Shown here piece by piece: positions 1 through 8,242 of a DNA stretch of 55,515 bases. Both the position numbers and the translations under genes were made by a program. The notes beneath the pieces were generated by a model. That model was not told the DNA's origin and did no database searches. It was given only the letters and a program-made list of their open reading frames with translations. This DNA is from JAJTFW01 sp964534995 (GTDB lineage: Bacteria; Bacteroidota; Bacteroidia; AKYH767-A; OLB10): NCBI GenBank assembly GCA_964534995.1, contig CAZHSC010000013.1:1-55515 (forward strand). Reading direction: 5' to 3'. How positions within the stretch are numbered: the stretch's first letter is position 1; each line of letters opens with the position of its first letter.

Positions 1-42
1 GGGAATGCTGGCATTGAAGTTCAAAAACTCGTGATCCGATGA
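1..42 (+). CDS. 3' end of an upstream gene, probably T9SS cargo
   Basis: Frame 1 is open from the window edge and ends in TGA at 40-42. The last residues read GNAGIEVQKLVIR. A short hydrophobic/basic strand of the type VQKLVIR is how type A T9SS sorting domains usually end, so this is probably the C-terminus of another secreted protein. The stop overlaps the next start codon in an ATGA arrangement (ATG at 39), which implies co-transcription and translational coupling with the FG-GAP protein. Only 13 codons are visible, so the assignment is tentative. Confidence 0.5.
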   Translation, partial: GNAGIEVQKLVIR

Positions 43-2291
43 TAATAATCCGTAGTCTACTCTTTACTGGTTTAATCGCAGGAAGTATTCAGCTTACTGC
101 TCAAACAGTAACCCTCTATCGTGATACGAGTATTGCTGTTTTTCATAATACCAACAGGCTTGAAAACGCATGGGCCGGTGGCATGAACACCCCTGTTTTC
201 GGAACTATGGACCTGAATGGCGATGGTAAAATGGACCTGATTGAATTTGATGCACCCAGTTTCAGAGTAAACACCTTCATCAACCTTGGCATTGCGAATA
301 CTTCGAGCTACAAATATGCACCCGAGTATGCCCGTAAATTCCCCAAAGACCTGGAAGGTTGGATCAGAACTTTTGATTATGATTTTGATGGGGATATGGA
401 TCTGTTTTCTTATGCCGGAGGTGCCATATCCTTATTCCGCAATGATTACAATACGGGCTCAGGTCTTAGTTTTACACCCATTACAAGCCAGTTGGGTACA
501 CACTATGGCAGTTTCCCGACGAATATATATGCGTCGAGAGTGAATGCTCCCGCTTTAAGTGATATGGATAACGATGGTGACATGGATGTATTGGCATTCA
601 GCATCAGTGGATCCTGGGTTGAACACCACGAAAGCTATGCCATGGATTCTGTGGGTGTGGCCGGTGCTTTGTTGCATTATAACATTCCGGTATGCTGGGG
701 CTATTTTGTATTGGCCAATAATTCAAATGTCGCCGTGCTTCCCCCTGTGCTTCCTACCTGTCCTTTATGGCCTGCCAATCCCTCCATTCGCAGCCCTTTT
801 GAAGAGGAGGCTTATCCGGGACGTGGACCCTTGCTGCTTGCCAACAAACAACAAAGGCATGCGGGATCCTCATTGCTGGCACTGGACATGAATGGTGATG
901 GCGATAAAGACATTATTAACGGTGACATACTTGGAACCAATCTGCTTTATATCGAAAACTGTGGTACACCCGACTCTGCATGGATGTGCGCTCAGGACTC
1001 CGCGTTTCCCTCCTATGACATTCCTGCAAATATGCTGGATGTTGCCGGTCCTCATTATTTTGATGCAAACAATGATGGAAACAATGATTTAATAGTATCA
1101 AATTTCTTCTTTACCGGGGAAGATTACTATAATGTTAAATTTTACAGGAATACGACGAATAATCAGTCGAATGTTTTTTCCTATGTTAAAAACAGGTGGT
1201 TGGTGGATGGTATGATTGAAGTGGGCACCGGAGCGCACCCTGTCTTTTTTGATGTAGACCAGGATGGAAAGAAGGATTTACTGGTGGGTAATGATTATTA
1301 TTATAACAACAACACGCCCGTTGGAAAGATTGCTTACTATAGGAACACGGGTACGGGTATCAAGTCGGAGTTTACGCTGGTAACGGATGATTTTGCAGGG
1401 CTTTCAATGACCGGTCTGATTGGGATTTATCCCACCTTTGGCGATTTGGATGGTGACAATGACCAGGATATGCTGATTGGTGAATCGGATGGTAACCTTG
1501 TCTATTATCAGAATATTGCAGGTGCGGGGAATCCATGCATTTTCATTTTGACACAAGCTAATTACCAGTCGATAAATATAGGGGATAATGCCGCGCCGCA
1601 GTTAGTGGACGTTGACCGAGATGGAAACCTTGACCTGTTAATTGGTGAGAGAAGCGGTACCCTGAATTATTACCGGAACACAGGAAGTGCGGGTGTCCCG
1701 GTGTTTTCTTTTGTTACTGACACTTTTGGGAATCTGAATGTTACCAAGTGGAATTCATTTGCTGGATTTTCTGCCCCCTTGCTGTTTGATAACGGTAATG
1801 GATATGAGTTATTAGTTGGCTCGATGAGTGGATATTTGTACCATTTTAATAATATAGACGGCAACCTTGCCGGTACTTTTACTTTGACCGATAGCATGTT
1901 TCAGAATATCTGCGAACCACAGATTGCTGTGCCAGCCATGGCGGATGTAGACGGTGATGGTAATTTTGATCTTGCCGTTGGCAGTCTTGCCGGAGGTATT
2001 GTGTTATATACCCAGAATACGGCATTGACCAACCCGGAAACCCTGCAGGATGATGTTTTTTTCAGGTTATATCCTAATCCTGTTTCCGGAACATTGTTTG
2101 TAAACCTGCCTTCGTCGGTTGAACAAAGGGTGCTGATTGAAATATACGATGTAACGGGAAAGTTAATGTGCCGTCAGGAGTCCGTTTCCGGGTTAATCGG
2201 CATGGATATATCCGGTTATAATTCCGGACTTTACCTATGCAAGGTGCAGCGTAATGGAAAAAGTTTTAACCAGAAGTTTTTTGTAAATTAA
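39..2291 (+). CDS. FG-GAP/VCBS repeat protein with T9SS type A sorting domain
   Basis: A 750-residue secreted protein. The N-terminus is a signal peptide (hydrophobic core SLLFTGLIAGSIQLTAQ, cleavage probably after TAQ). The body carries many FG-GAP/VCBS units, each with a Ca-binding loop of the D-x-N/D-x-D-G-x-x-D-L form (DLNGDGKMDL, DYDFDGDMDL, DMDNDGDMDV, DVDQDGKKDL, DLDGDNDQDM, DVDRDGNLDL, DVDGDGNFDL). Such repeats fold as an integrin-like beta-propeller. The last ~75 residues begin RLYPNPVSGTLFV and hold IYDVTGK and YNSGLYLCKV, the hallmarks of the type A T9SS C-terminal sorting signal, so the protein should be secreted through the outer membrane and cleaved or anchored at the surface. 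Its start overlaps the preceding stop by four bases. The ligand or substrate is not evident. Confidence 0.85.
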   Translation: MIIIRSLLFTGLIAGSIQLTAQTVTLYRDTSIAVFHNTNRLENAWAGGMNTPVFGTMDLNGDGKMDLIEFDAPSFRVNTFINLGIANTSSYKYAPEYARKFPKDLEGWIRTFDYDFDGDMDLFSYAGGAISLFRNDYNTGSGLSFTPITSQLGTHYGSFPTNIYASRVNAPALSDMDNDGDMDVLAFSISGSWVEHHESYAMDSVGVAGALLHYNIPVCWGYFVLANNSNVAVLPPVLPTCPLWPANPSIRSPFEEEAYPGRGPLLLANKQQRHAGSSLLALDMNGDGDKDIINGDILGTNLLYIENCGTPDSAWMCAQDSAFPSYDIPANMLDVAGPHYFDANNDGNNDLIVSNFFFTGEDYYNVKFYRNTTNNQSNVFSYVKNRWLVDGMIEVGTGAHPVFFDVDQDGKKDLLVGNDYYYNNNTPVGKIAYYRNTGTGIKSEFTLVTDDFAGLSMTGLIGIYPTFGDLDGDNDQDMLIGESDGNLVYYQNIAGAGNPCIFILTQANYQSINIGDNAAPQLVDVDRDGNLDLLIGERSGTLNYYRNTGSAGVPVFSFVTDTFGNLNVTKWNSFAGFSAPLLFDNGNGYELLVGSMSGYLYHFNNIDGNLAGTFTLTDSMFQNICEPQIAVPAMADVDGDGNFDLAVGSLAGGIVLYTQNTALTNPETLQDDVFFRLYPNPVSGTLFVNLPSSVEQRVLIEIYDVTGKLMCRQESVSGLIGMDISGYNSGLYLCKVQRNGKSFNQKFFVN

Positions 2292-2325
2292 AGTGGATAT
2301 TTAATTAATGACATATAGCGATACA

Positions 2326-2760
2326 ATGAAACAAAAATGGTTTTCCTTACTTTCACTGTTAAATATAGGTCTCGCTGTTTTTTTTAGCGGATGTAAAGAA
2401 GATAAAAAGGAAGAGGAATCAGATAATTGCCTTGAAGGAAGAACCGGTAACCTTACCCTTGTGGCAAAGATGGTACATCATGCGAGGCCGATTCCGGGTT
2501 GCAGGGTATTTGTGAAATACAATGCGGTAAACTTTCCGGGGGAAGATACGTCCTTATATGACTATAGAATTACCGCAGCCGCTGATACACCCTATGTTAC
2601 GATTGACAGTTTGAATTGCGGGAATTATTATATCTACGCGGTAGGTATTGACAGTTTACTGGATCCTTCCAATTGGATATGTAAAGGCGGGATTCCATTT
2701 TCTACCCCCCTTATTAGCGGAACAGATTCTGTCAATGTGTACATAACAGAAGGAGACTAA
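2326..2760 (+). CDS. small lipoprotein of unknown function
   Basis: A 144-residue predicted lipoprotein. The start at 2326 is preferred over the in-frame ATG at 2308 because it gives a compact lipoprotein signal: Lys-rich n-region, hydrophobic stretch, and lipobox FSGC with lipidated Cys23 followed by KEDKKEEE, an acidic/basic tract common after the Cys in Bacteroidota lipoproteins. The mature domain is short and beta-rich (NLTLVAKMVHHARPIPGCRVFVKY, split here as NLTLVAKMVHH and RPIPGCRVFVKY), reminiscent of prealbumin-like or carboxypeptidase-regulatory folds, but no family was recognised. It lies 34 bases after the FG-GAP gene and 5 bases before the heme-motif lipoprotein, so it is probably in one operon with both. 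Confidence 0.7.
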   Translation: MKQKWFSLLSLLNIGLAVFFSGCKEDKKEEESDNCLEGRTGNLTLVAKMVHHARPIPGCRVFVKYNAVNFPGEDTSLYDYRITAAADTPYVTIDSLNCGNYYIYAVGIDSLLDPSNWICKGGIPFSTPLISGTDSVNVYITEGD

Positions 2761-2765
2761 TAATT

Positions 2766-4244
2766 ATGAGGATTCTGACATTATTTCTTTGCTTGATCTT
2801 GACAGCCTGTACCTATGACAACTATGAGCCCATCGTAAGTACCGAGACCGGTTATCCTACGGAAGTGGAAGGAATTATTATTGGGAAATGTGCTACTGCA
2901 GGCTGTCATAATACTTTAAGTAAGAACGCCGCGGCGGGTCTGGATTTAAGCAGCTGGGATAAGATGTTTGAAGGAACCAATAATGGCGCTGTGGTCATCC
3001 CCTACCGCTCCGATTACAGCACCTTGTGTTATTTTACCAATGTGGATAGCAGTCTGGGTTTGGTGGTATTGCCAACCATGCCTGCAAATGAAGATCCCTT
3101 GTCAGCCACCGAATACAATACCCTCCGTACCTGGATCAATGCGGGTGCGCCCAATAAAAATGGATTTGTGAAATTTTCAGATGATCCCTTGCGTCACAAA
3201 TTCTATGTTATCAATCAGGGATGTGACGTTGCTCATGTTTTTGATGCCAACAGCAGGGTTGCCATGCGGATGGTAGACCTTGGGCAAATTCCCGGCGCAT
3301 CTCCTCCCGAATCACCACACAATATAAAGGTCACGCCGGATGGATTGTACTGGTGCGTGGTTTTTCTCAATGCGGATATTGTACAAGTCTTTAGTACGGT
3401 CACCGATCAACTGGTAAAATCCATACCTATCGGAAATGGTATTGCCGGGGGATGGAATACCCTTGTAATTTCCAAAGATTCAAAGAAAGCCTATTCGGTG
3501 GATTATAACGGAGGTCGTGTCGCTTTTGTGGATCTTGAGGCCGGGACCTCCACTACCGTAGGGCCTTTTCCCATTACAGGGAATCCTGCACCCAACCTGC
3601 ATGGCATAGCACTTAATGAAAACGATGATACGCTGTATGTTACATGTCAGGAGATAAGTAAAATTCTGAAAATACCCGTAGACGATGTAATTAATTATTC
3701 CGATGTGAATATTAATCCCCTGGGGCCCTGGCAACTTCCTTTTCCGATGAAGCCCCATGAAATTGTTTTCAGTCCGGATTATACCAGGTATTTTATTACT
3801 TGTCAGGACACAAATGTAAATCAGGTAAGGGTTTTCAGTACAGCCAATGACCAGTTGCTGCAGGTGATTCCGGTGGGTAAAGTTCCGCTTGAGTTTGCCC
3901 TTCATGCACCTGGGAATTTATTGTTTGTGACCAATACAGAAGATGATTACTTTCCGGATGTGCGGGGTTCCATAAGCGTAATAGACCTCATTACGCTTAC
4001 GGAACTTAAAAAGATAAAGGTGGGCTGGCAACCCCATGGCATTGCAGTGGATGAAGTGAAGGGTCTTGTAATTGTTGCCAACAGAAATTATACGGGTGGC
4101 CCAGCACCGCATCATGCAGCATCCTGTGCGGGTAAGAATGGATATATGAGTGCTATTGACATTGCTACTCTTGAACGGGTGCCTGGCTTTAATCCGGAAG
4201 TAAGTGTCGACCCTTATGCAGTCGGCGTCAGGGTTAAGAATTAG
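2766..4244 (+). CDS. lipoprotein with CX4CH heme motif and YVTN/YncE-like beta-propeller
   Basis: A 492-residue lipoprotein: signal peptide with lipobox LTAC (Cys15). Residues ~35-135 form a small cytochrome-c-like domain with the motif CATAGCH (Cys42, Cys47, His48). This is a CX4CH variant of the CXXCH heme site, known from planctomycete-type PSCyt1 modules and some Bacteroidota proteins. A downstream Met (LPTMPANEDPLS) sits where an axial ligand is expected. The remaining ~350 residues are a YVTN/YncE-like propeller (repeated VFSTVTDQLVKSIPIGNG, VFSTANDQLLQVIPVGK, ISVIDLITLTELKKIKVG). This suggests an envelope-anchored redox or electron-transfer protein with a propeller partner domain, but heme loading at CX4CH is an inference. 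It follows the small lipoprotein by 5 bases. Confidence 0.75.
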   Translation: MRILTLFLCLILTACTYDNYEPIVSTETGYPTEVEGIIIGKCATAGCHNTLSKNAAAGLDLSSWDKMFEGTNNGAVVIPYRSDYSTLCYFTNVDSSLGLVVLPTMPANEDPLSATEYNTLRTWINAGAPNKNGFVKFSDDPLRHKFYVINQGCDVAHVFDANSRVAMRMVDLGQIPGASPPESPHNIKVTPDGLYWCVVFLNADIVQVFSTVTDQLVKSIPIGNGIAGGWNTLVISKDSKKAYSVDYNGGRVAFVDLEAGTSTTVGPFPITGNPAPNLHGIALNENDDTLYVTCQEISKILKIPVDDVINYSDVNINPLGPWQLPFPMKPHEIVFSPDYTRYFITCQDTNVNQVRVFSTANDQLLQVIPVGKVPLEFALHAPGNLLFVTNTEDDYFPDVRGSISVIDLITLTELKKIKVGWQPHGIAVDEVKGLVIVANRNYTGGPAPHHAASCAGKNGYMSAIDIATLERVPGFNPEVSVDPYAVGVRVKN

Positions 4245-4287
4245 GATGGCAATTAACCGGTAATATTTTAACTAAACAGCGGTAAAA

Positions 4288-4683
4288 ATGAATGGGCACC
4301 AGAAACTCATCGTTTTGTTTGACGGGCACTGTGGGATGTGTTCCGGATGGGTTAACTTTATTCGTAAGAGAGATAGGAAGAGAAAGTTCCATTTCGAATC
4401 TATGCATACCATGGTTGGCCAAAACATATTATCAGAAGGAGGTTGCCTGGGAATTGATGCCGTTGTGTTGATGGAAGGGGAAAAGCCTTTTATCAAATCC
4501 GATGCGGTGTTGCGGATTTTATCGTCTCTGGGTTTTCCATGGATACTGTCTGGTGTTTTCCGGCTGTGTCCCCGGGTGATAAGAGATTTTTTTTATGATG
4601 TGGTTGCAGCCGGGAGAAAGCGTTTGGGTATGGAGGTAGGTGCAAACCAATGCACGTCCACAATTGACCGCTGCAGTCATTGA
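4288..4683 (+). CDS. DCC-family thiol-disulfide oxidoreductase-like protein (DUF393)
   Basis: A 131-residue protein starting LIVLFDGHCGMCSGWVNF. Members of the DCC/DUF393 family begin with a strand followed by DGxCxxC; here FDGHCGMC provides Cys15 and Cys18. The central part (GIDAVVLMEGEKPFIKSDAVLRIL) matches the family's typical segment between the redox motif and the C-terminal helices, and the length is normal for the family. The fold is thioredoxin-like, though the exact reaction is not established for most members. It lies 43 bases after the heme-motif lipoprotein on the same strand, so it may be co-transcribed, and ends just before a strong hairpin shared with the convergent malate dehydrogenase gene. 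It has no signal peptide, so it is probably cytoplasmic. Confidence 0.8.
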   Translation: MNGHQKLIVLFDGHCGMCSGWVNFIRKRDRKRKFHFESMHTMVGQNILSEGGCLGIDAVVLMEGEKPFIKSDAVLRILSSLGFPWILSGVFRLCPRVIRDFFYDVVAAGRKRLGMEVGANQCTSTIDRCSH

Positions 4684-4690
4684 CAAAAAG

Positions 4691-4714
4691 AAAGCCCCGC
4701 TACAGCGGGGCTTT
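4691..4714. terminator. bidirectional intrinsic terminator between DCC gene and mdh
   Basis: Perfect 10-bp inverted repeat AAAGCCCCGC / GCGGGGCTTT with the tetraloop TACA. On the minus strand the stem is followed by TTTCTTTTTG-like sequence, so it is best as the mdh terminator. On the plus strand the stem ends in CTTT. It lies between convergent genes ending at 4683 and 4735. Confidence 0.9.
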
Positions 4715-4734
4715 ACAGCATATTTGCGCTCAGG

Positions 4735-5676
4735 TTATTTAACTGTTTCGGTCATTTTGTCCAGAACAGACATTACTTCTTTAACAGCTTCGGATGATTT
4801 TTTCAATAAGTTCATTTCATCCGCCTGAAGTTTTAACTCAATGATTTCTTCAATGCCCTGTTTGCCAAGTTTAACGGGAACACCCAGGTAAACATCTTTC
4901 ATACCATACTCTCCCTGGAGCCAGGCACAAACCGGGAAGATGCGCTTTTGATCACGGACAATAGCTTCCACCATTTGTGCCGCTGCGGCGCCGGGAGCGT
5001 ACCAGGCGGAGGTTCCCATCAGATTAACCAATTCACCCCCTCCAACTTTTGTACGTTGCACGATCGCATCCAGCTTTTCCTTCGAAATAAGTTCGGTAAC
5101 AGGTATTCCTGCAACTGTTGTATACCTGGGCAAGGGCACCATGGTGTCGCCATGTCCGCCCATTAAAACAGCCTGAATGTCTTTTGGAGAGGTATTCAGG
5201 GCTTCGGCCAGGAAGGCGCGGTAACGGGCGGTATCCAGGATGCCTGCCATTCCAAAAACACGCTTGCTGTCAAAACCGGAGGTAAGAAAAGAGCAATAGG
5301 TCATCACATCCAGCGGATTGCTCACCACAATGATGATGGTATTGGGGCTATGTTTAACGATACTTTCCGTTACAGATTTTACTATACCGGCATTGGTGGC
5401 GATTAAGTCATCGCGGCTCATCCCGGGTTTGCGGGGAAGTCCTGAAGTAATAACCACCACATCAGAACCTGCAGTGGCAGAATAATCGTTGGTTACCCCC
5501 TTGATTCTGGTGTCGTACATGTTGATAGGGGCGGTTTGCCACATATCCAGCGATTTACCTTCAGCAGTACCCTCTTTGATATCAAGAAGGATTACTTCAT
5601 TAACGAGTTCCCGTTCTGCAATTACATTTGCGCAGGTTGCACCAACATTACCTGCACCTACTACTGTTACTTTCAT
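4735..5676 (-). CDS. mdh: malate dehydrogenase (NAD-dependent)
   Basis: A 313-residue cytosolic enzyme interconverting malate and oxaloacetate in the TCA cycle. The N-terminal Rossmann fold starts MKVTVVGAGNVGATCA, and Asp32 (LLDIKEG) is the NAD ribose-binding acid. The active-site loop is GLPRKPGMSRDDL, with Arg82 and Arg88; NPLDVM supplies the catalytic-pair Asp123, Arg151 lies in GILDTARYR, and catalytic His175 lies in MGGHGDTMV. RKPGM in the substrate loop fits malate rather than lactate specificity. The length matches the LDH-like MDH group (about 310). The gene is monocistronic-looking: a -7-like element lies upstream (5712-5719) and a strong hairpin follows the stop. Confidence 0.96.
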   Translation of the reverse strand: MKVTVVGAGNVGATCANVIAERELVNEVILLDIKEGTAEGKSLDMWQTAPINMYDTRIKGVTNDYSATAGSDVVVITSGLPRKPGMSRDDLIATNAGIVKSVTESIVKHSPNTIIIVVSNPLDVMTYCSFLTSGFDSKRVFGMAGILDTARYRAFLAEALNTSPKDIQAVLMGGHGDTMVPLPRYTTVAGIPVTELISKEKLDAIVQRTKVGGGELVNLMGTSAWYAPGAAAAQMVEAIVRDQKRIFPVCAWLQGEYGMKDVYLGVPVKLGKQGIEEIIELKLQADEMNLLKKSSEAVKEVMSVLDKMTETVK

Positions 5677-5711
5677 GTATGTAAGGGTTTAAAACTGTTA
5701 TTATTCGAGCG

Positions 5712-5744
5712 CGAAGGTAGCAAAAACACAAGGCTTTCTGCAAA
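5712..5744 (-). promoter_or_regulatory. candidate Bacteroidota promoter of mdh
   Basis: On the minus strand TACCTTCG (plus 5712-5719), a one-mismatch match to the -7 consensus TAnnTTTG, is preceded 21 bases upstream by TTTG (plus 5741-5744). The usual spacing is about 17-20, so this is slightly long. It would give a leader of roughly 30 bases. Confidence 0.45.
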
Positions 5745-5910
5745 GAAAATTTTTATGATTTAAGTTGGGAAAATGCATTTTATCCAGGAAAGCACCTTGG
5801 CAATGGCGATAAATTTCGTTTTGATAAAATTATTGTATATCAATTTATTATAAAGTAGTTTTGGTGAATTTGGAAACGGGATGGTATGGAATGTTTTTCA
5901 GGGGCAGGAA

Positions 5911-5942
5911 TAAAAAAACAGGCTGTTTGATAAAACAGCCTG
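5911..5942 (-). terminator. intrinsic terminator of gyrB
   Basis: Stem CAGGCTGTTT / AAACAGCCTG with loop GATA at 5919-5942. On the minus strand the stem is followed by TTTTTTTATT (plus 5909-5918). It begins 31 bases beyond the gyrB stop and faces the 230-base mdh-gyrB gap, which otherwise shows only the mdh promoter. Confidence 0.9.
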
Positions 5943-5972
5943 CAGATTCATCAGATGGATTGACGAAATATC

Positions 5973-7943
5973 TTAAACATCCACCTTGGCGTATTTGGCA
6001 TTTTTCTCAATAAAATCACGGCGGGGAGGTACATCATCCCCCATCAGCATTGAGAAGATATGATCCGCTTCAGCGGCGCTTTCAATAGTTACCTGGCGAA
6101 GTGTTCTGGTTTCCGGGCGCATGGTAGTTTCCCATAGTTGTTCCGCGTTCATTTCTCCAAGACCTTTATACCGTTGCACATTTACTGAACTTTCTTTTTC
6201 TCCTCCCAGTCTTTTAATAGCTTCCAGTCTTTGCTCATCATTCCAGCAATAAACTTCTTCTTTTCCTTTTTTCACCAGATAAAGTGGAGGGGTGGCAATG
6301 TATACATATCCCTCTTCAATCAGTTCCTTCATATGACGGAAAAAGAATGTCAGGATCAGAGTAGTGATATGGCTGCCGTCAACATCGGCATCGGTCATGA
6401 TCACCACTTTATGATAGCGCAATTTTTCAAGATTCAGCGCGCGTTCATCTTCCGCGGTACCTTTGCTTATACCCAGGCCGGTGAAGATGTTCCTGATTTC
6501 TTCATTGTCATAAATTTTATGATCCATCGCCTTTTCAACGTTGAGGATTTTACCACGCAGCGGTAAAATCGCCTGGAAGTTCCGGTCTCTGCCTTGCTTG
6601 GCGGTACCACCCGCTGAATCTCCCTCCACGAGGAATATCTCACATTTTTGCGGATCGCGTTCCGAGCAATCGCTTAGTTTTCCGGGGAGACCCGATCCTG
6701 AGAAGGCGCCTTTTCTTTGCACCATTTCACGTGCTTTGCGCGCGGCATGTCGGGCGGTGGCTGCCAGGATCACTTTATTAACGATATTTCTGGCTTCACG
6801 GGGATGTTCCTCGAGGTAATTATTCAGCATTTCGGAAACCGCCTGATCCACCACTCCCATGACCTCGTTATTTCCGAGTTTCGTTTTCGTTTGACCTTCA
6901 AACTGGGGTTCCTGCACTTTTACGGATATCACGGTAGTTAGCCCTTCTCTGAAATCATCCCCGCTAATGTCAAACTTAAGTTTCGCCAGCAATCCTTCCT
7001 TTTCAGCATAGTTTTTCAGGGTTCTTGTCAATGCTCTCCTGAAACCGGCAAGGTGCGTACCCCCTTCATGGGTATTGATGTTGTTTACATAAGAATGCAC
7101 ATTCTCATTAAAGGAAGTATTATAGGACATCGCTACTTCCACAGGTGTGCCACCCCTTTCACCTTCCATGTAAATCACATCATCAATGAGTTTTTCACGT
7201 GTGGCGTCGAGATATTCAACAAACTCTATCAAGCCTCTTTCACTGTAAAAAGTCTCTTTGTTTACCGGTTCACCCACTTCATTCAAATCGCGCAAATCGG
7301 AGAGGGTAATCCGGATTCCTTTATTCAAAAATGAAAGTTCACGCATCCGGGAAGCCAGCGTCTGGTAATTGTATTCGCTGGTAATAAATATCGAATCATC
7401 CGGTTTGAAGTGTATTTCAGTTCCGGTACGGTTTGTATCGCCAATAACCTTTACATCGTATTGCGGTTTCCCGATTTGATACTCCTGTTGCCATATCTTC
7501 CCGTTTCTGTGTACAGTAGCTACCAGTTTGGTGGAAAGGGCATTTACGCAACTGACTCCCACCCCATGCAAACCCCCGGAAACCTTATAGGAATCTTTAT
7601 CAAACTTTCCGCCGGCATGCAACACCGTCATTACTACTTCCAGCGCCGATTTACCTTCTTTATGGTGCATATCGGTTGGGATACCACGGCCATCATCTTT
7701 AACCGTAATGCTGTTATCGGGATTTATAAATACCTCAATATTTTTACAATGTCCGGCAAGCGCTTCATCGATAGAGTTGTCTACAACTTCATATACCAGA
7801 TGGTGAAGGCCTTTAACACCGATATCACCAATATACATCGCCGGTCGCTTTCGGACTGCTTCAAGTCCTTCAAGGACCTGAATACTATCGGCAGAATATT
7901 CATTGTTCTTTAATTCTTCTTTTTCCAAGACCTGTTCGCTCAT
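5973..7943 (-). CDS. gyrB: DNA gyrase subunit B
   Basis: A 656-residue ATPase subunit of type II topoisomerase, which introduces negative supercoils with GyrA. The GHKL ATPase domain shows EVVDNSIDEALAG (Glu52, Asn56), DDGRGIP and GGLHGVGVSCVNALS. The TOPRIM domain near residue 437 has LVEGDSAGG and the LRGKILNVEKA stretch, followed by DADVDGSHI. The C-terminus has the GyrB/ParE tail QRYKGLGEMNAEQLW. There is no ~165-residue insertion like the one in E. coli GyrB, as usual for Bacteroidota. ParE is the alternative, but IGDIGVKGLHHLVYEVVDNS and the QRYKGLGEMN tail fit GyrB. A perfect -7 element lies about 36 bases upstream and a terminator follows. Confidence 0.96.
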   Translation of the reverse strand: MSEQVLEKEELKNNEYSADSIQVLEGLEAVRKRPAMYIGDIGVKGLHHLVYEVVDNSIDEALAGHCKNIEVFINPDNSITVKDDGRGIPTDMHHKEGKSALEVVMTVLHAGGKFDKDSYKVSGGLHGVGVSCVNALSTKLVATVHRNGKIWQQEYQIGKPQYDVKVIGDTNRTGTEIHFKPDDSIFITSEYNYQTLASRMRELSFLNKGIRITLSDLRDLNEVGEPVNKETFYSERGLIEFVEYLDATREKLIDDVIYMEGERGGTPVEVAMSYNTSFNENVHSYVNNINTHEGGTHLAGFRRALTRTLKNYAEKEGLLAKLKFDISGDDFREGLTTVISVKVQEPQFEGQTKTKLGNNEVMGVVDQAVSEMLNNYLEEHPREARNIVNKVILAATARHAARKAREMVQRKGAFSGSGLPGKLSDCSERDPQKCEIFLVEGDSAGGTAKQGRDRNFQAILPLRGKILNVEKAMDHKIYDNEEIRNIFTGLGISKGTAEDERALNLEKLRYHKVVIMTDADVDGSHITTLILTFFFRHMKELIEEGYVYIATPPLYLVKKGKEEVYCWNDEQRLEAIKRLGGEKESSVNVQRYKGLGEMNAEQLWETTMRPETRTLRQVTIESAAEADHIFSMLMGDDVPPRRDFIEKNAKYAKVDV

Positions 7944-7978
7944 TATCAGTTAGTTAACCTGTATTTATCAGAGGATAA

Positions 7979-7986
7979 CAAAGATA
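7979..7986 (-). promoter_or_regulatory. -7 promoter element of gyrB
   Basis: Minus-strand TATCTTTG matches the Bacteroidota -7 consensus TAnnTTTG exactly, about 36 bases upstream of the gyrB start codon, implying a ~30-base leader. No clear TTTG/TTG -33 box is seen at the expected distance. The remainder of the 7944-8242 gap shows only a purine-rich run near 8097-8112 and no gene. Confidence 0.6.
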
Positions 7987-8242
7987 CGGATTTTAATGCT
8001 TTCCAGCGTTTTATTTCTGGCCGGATGTTAATAATTATCAAAACTGTTGAAAACGTTCGTCTGAACAGGTTTTTATTTGAATCATGGCAATATCTGAAGA
8101 AGGAAGGAGGAGTCCTTTTACAAGCCTCAGCAGTTAGTCTGCAAACTTTGATAATTATGGAAAATCAGTTGACAGCTCGCCAGCTGAAATTAAAGTAAAG
8201 GAAGAACTGCTTGTGTTTATCATATTTTCACAATTTTGTTCA

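Noticed and set aside
2308..2325. Upstream ATG of the small lipoprotein
   Set aside because: Adds six polar residues ahead of the Lys-rich signal start without improving it; 2326 is preferred.
3480..3905. 141-codon antisense frame inside the propeller lipoprotein
   Set aside because: Composition and position match a shadow of the real gene; no motif or signal.
8097..8112. Purine-rich run upstream of the mannosyltransferase
   Set aside because: A strong-looking SD-like sequence but more than 100 bases before any start codon; no role supported.
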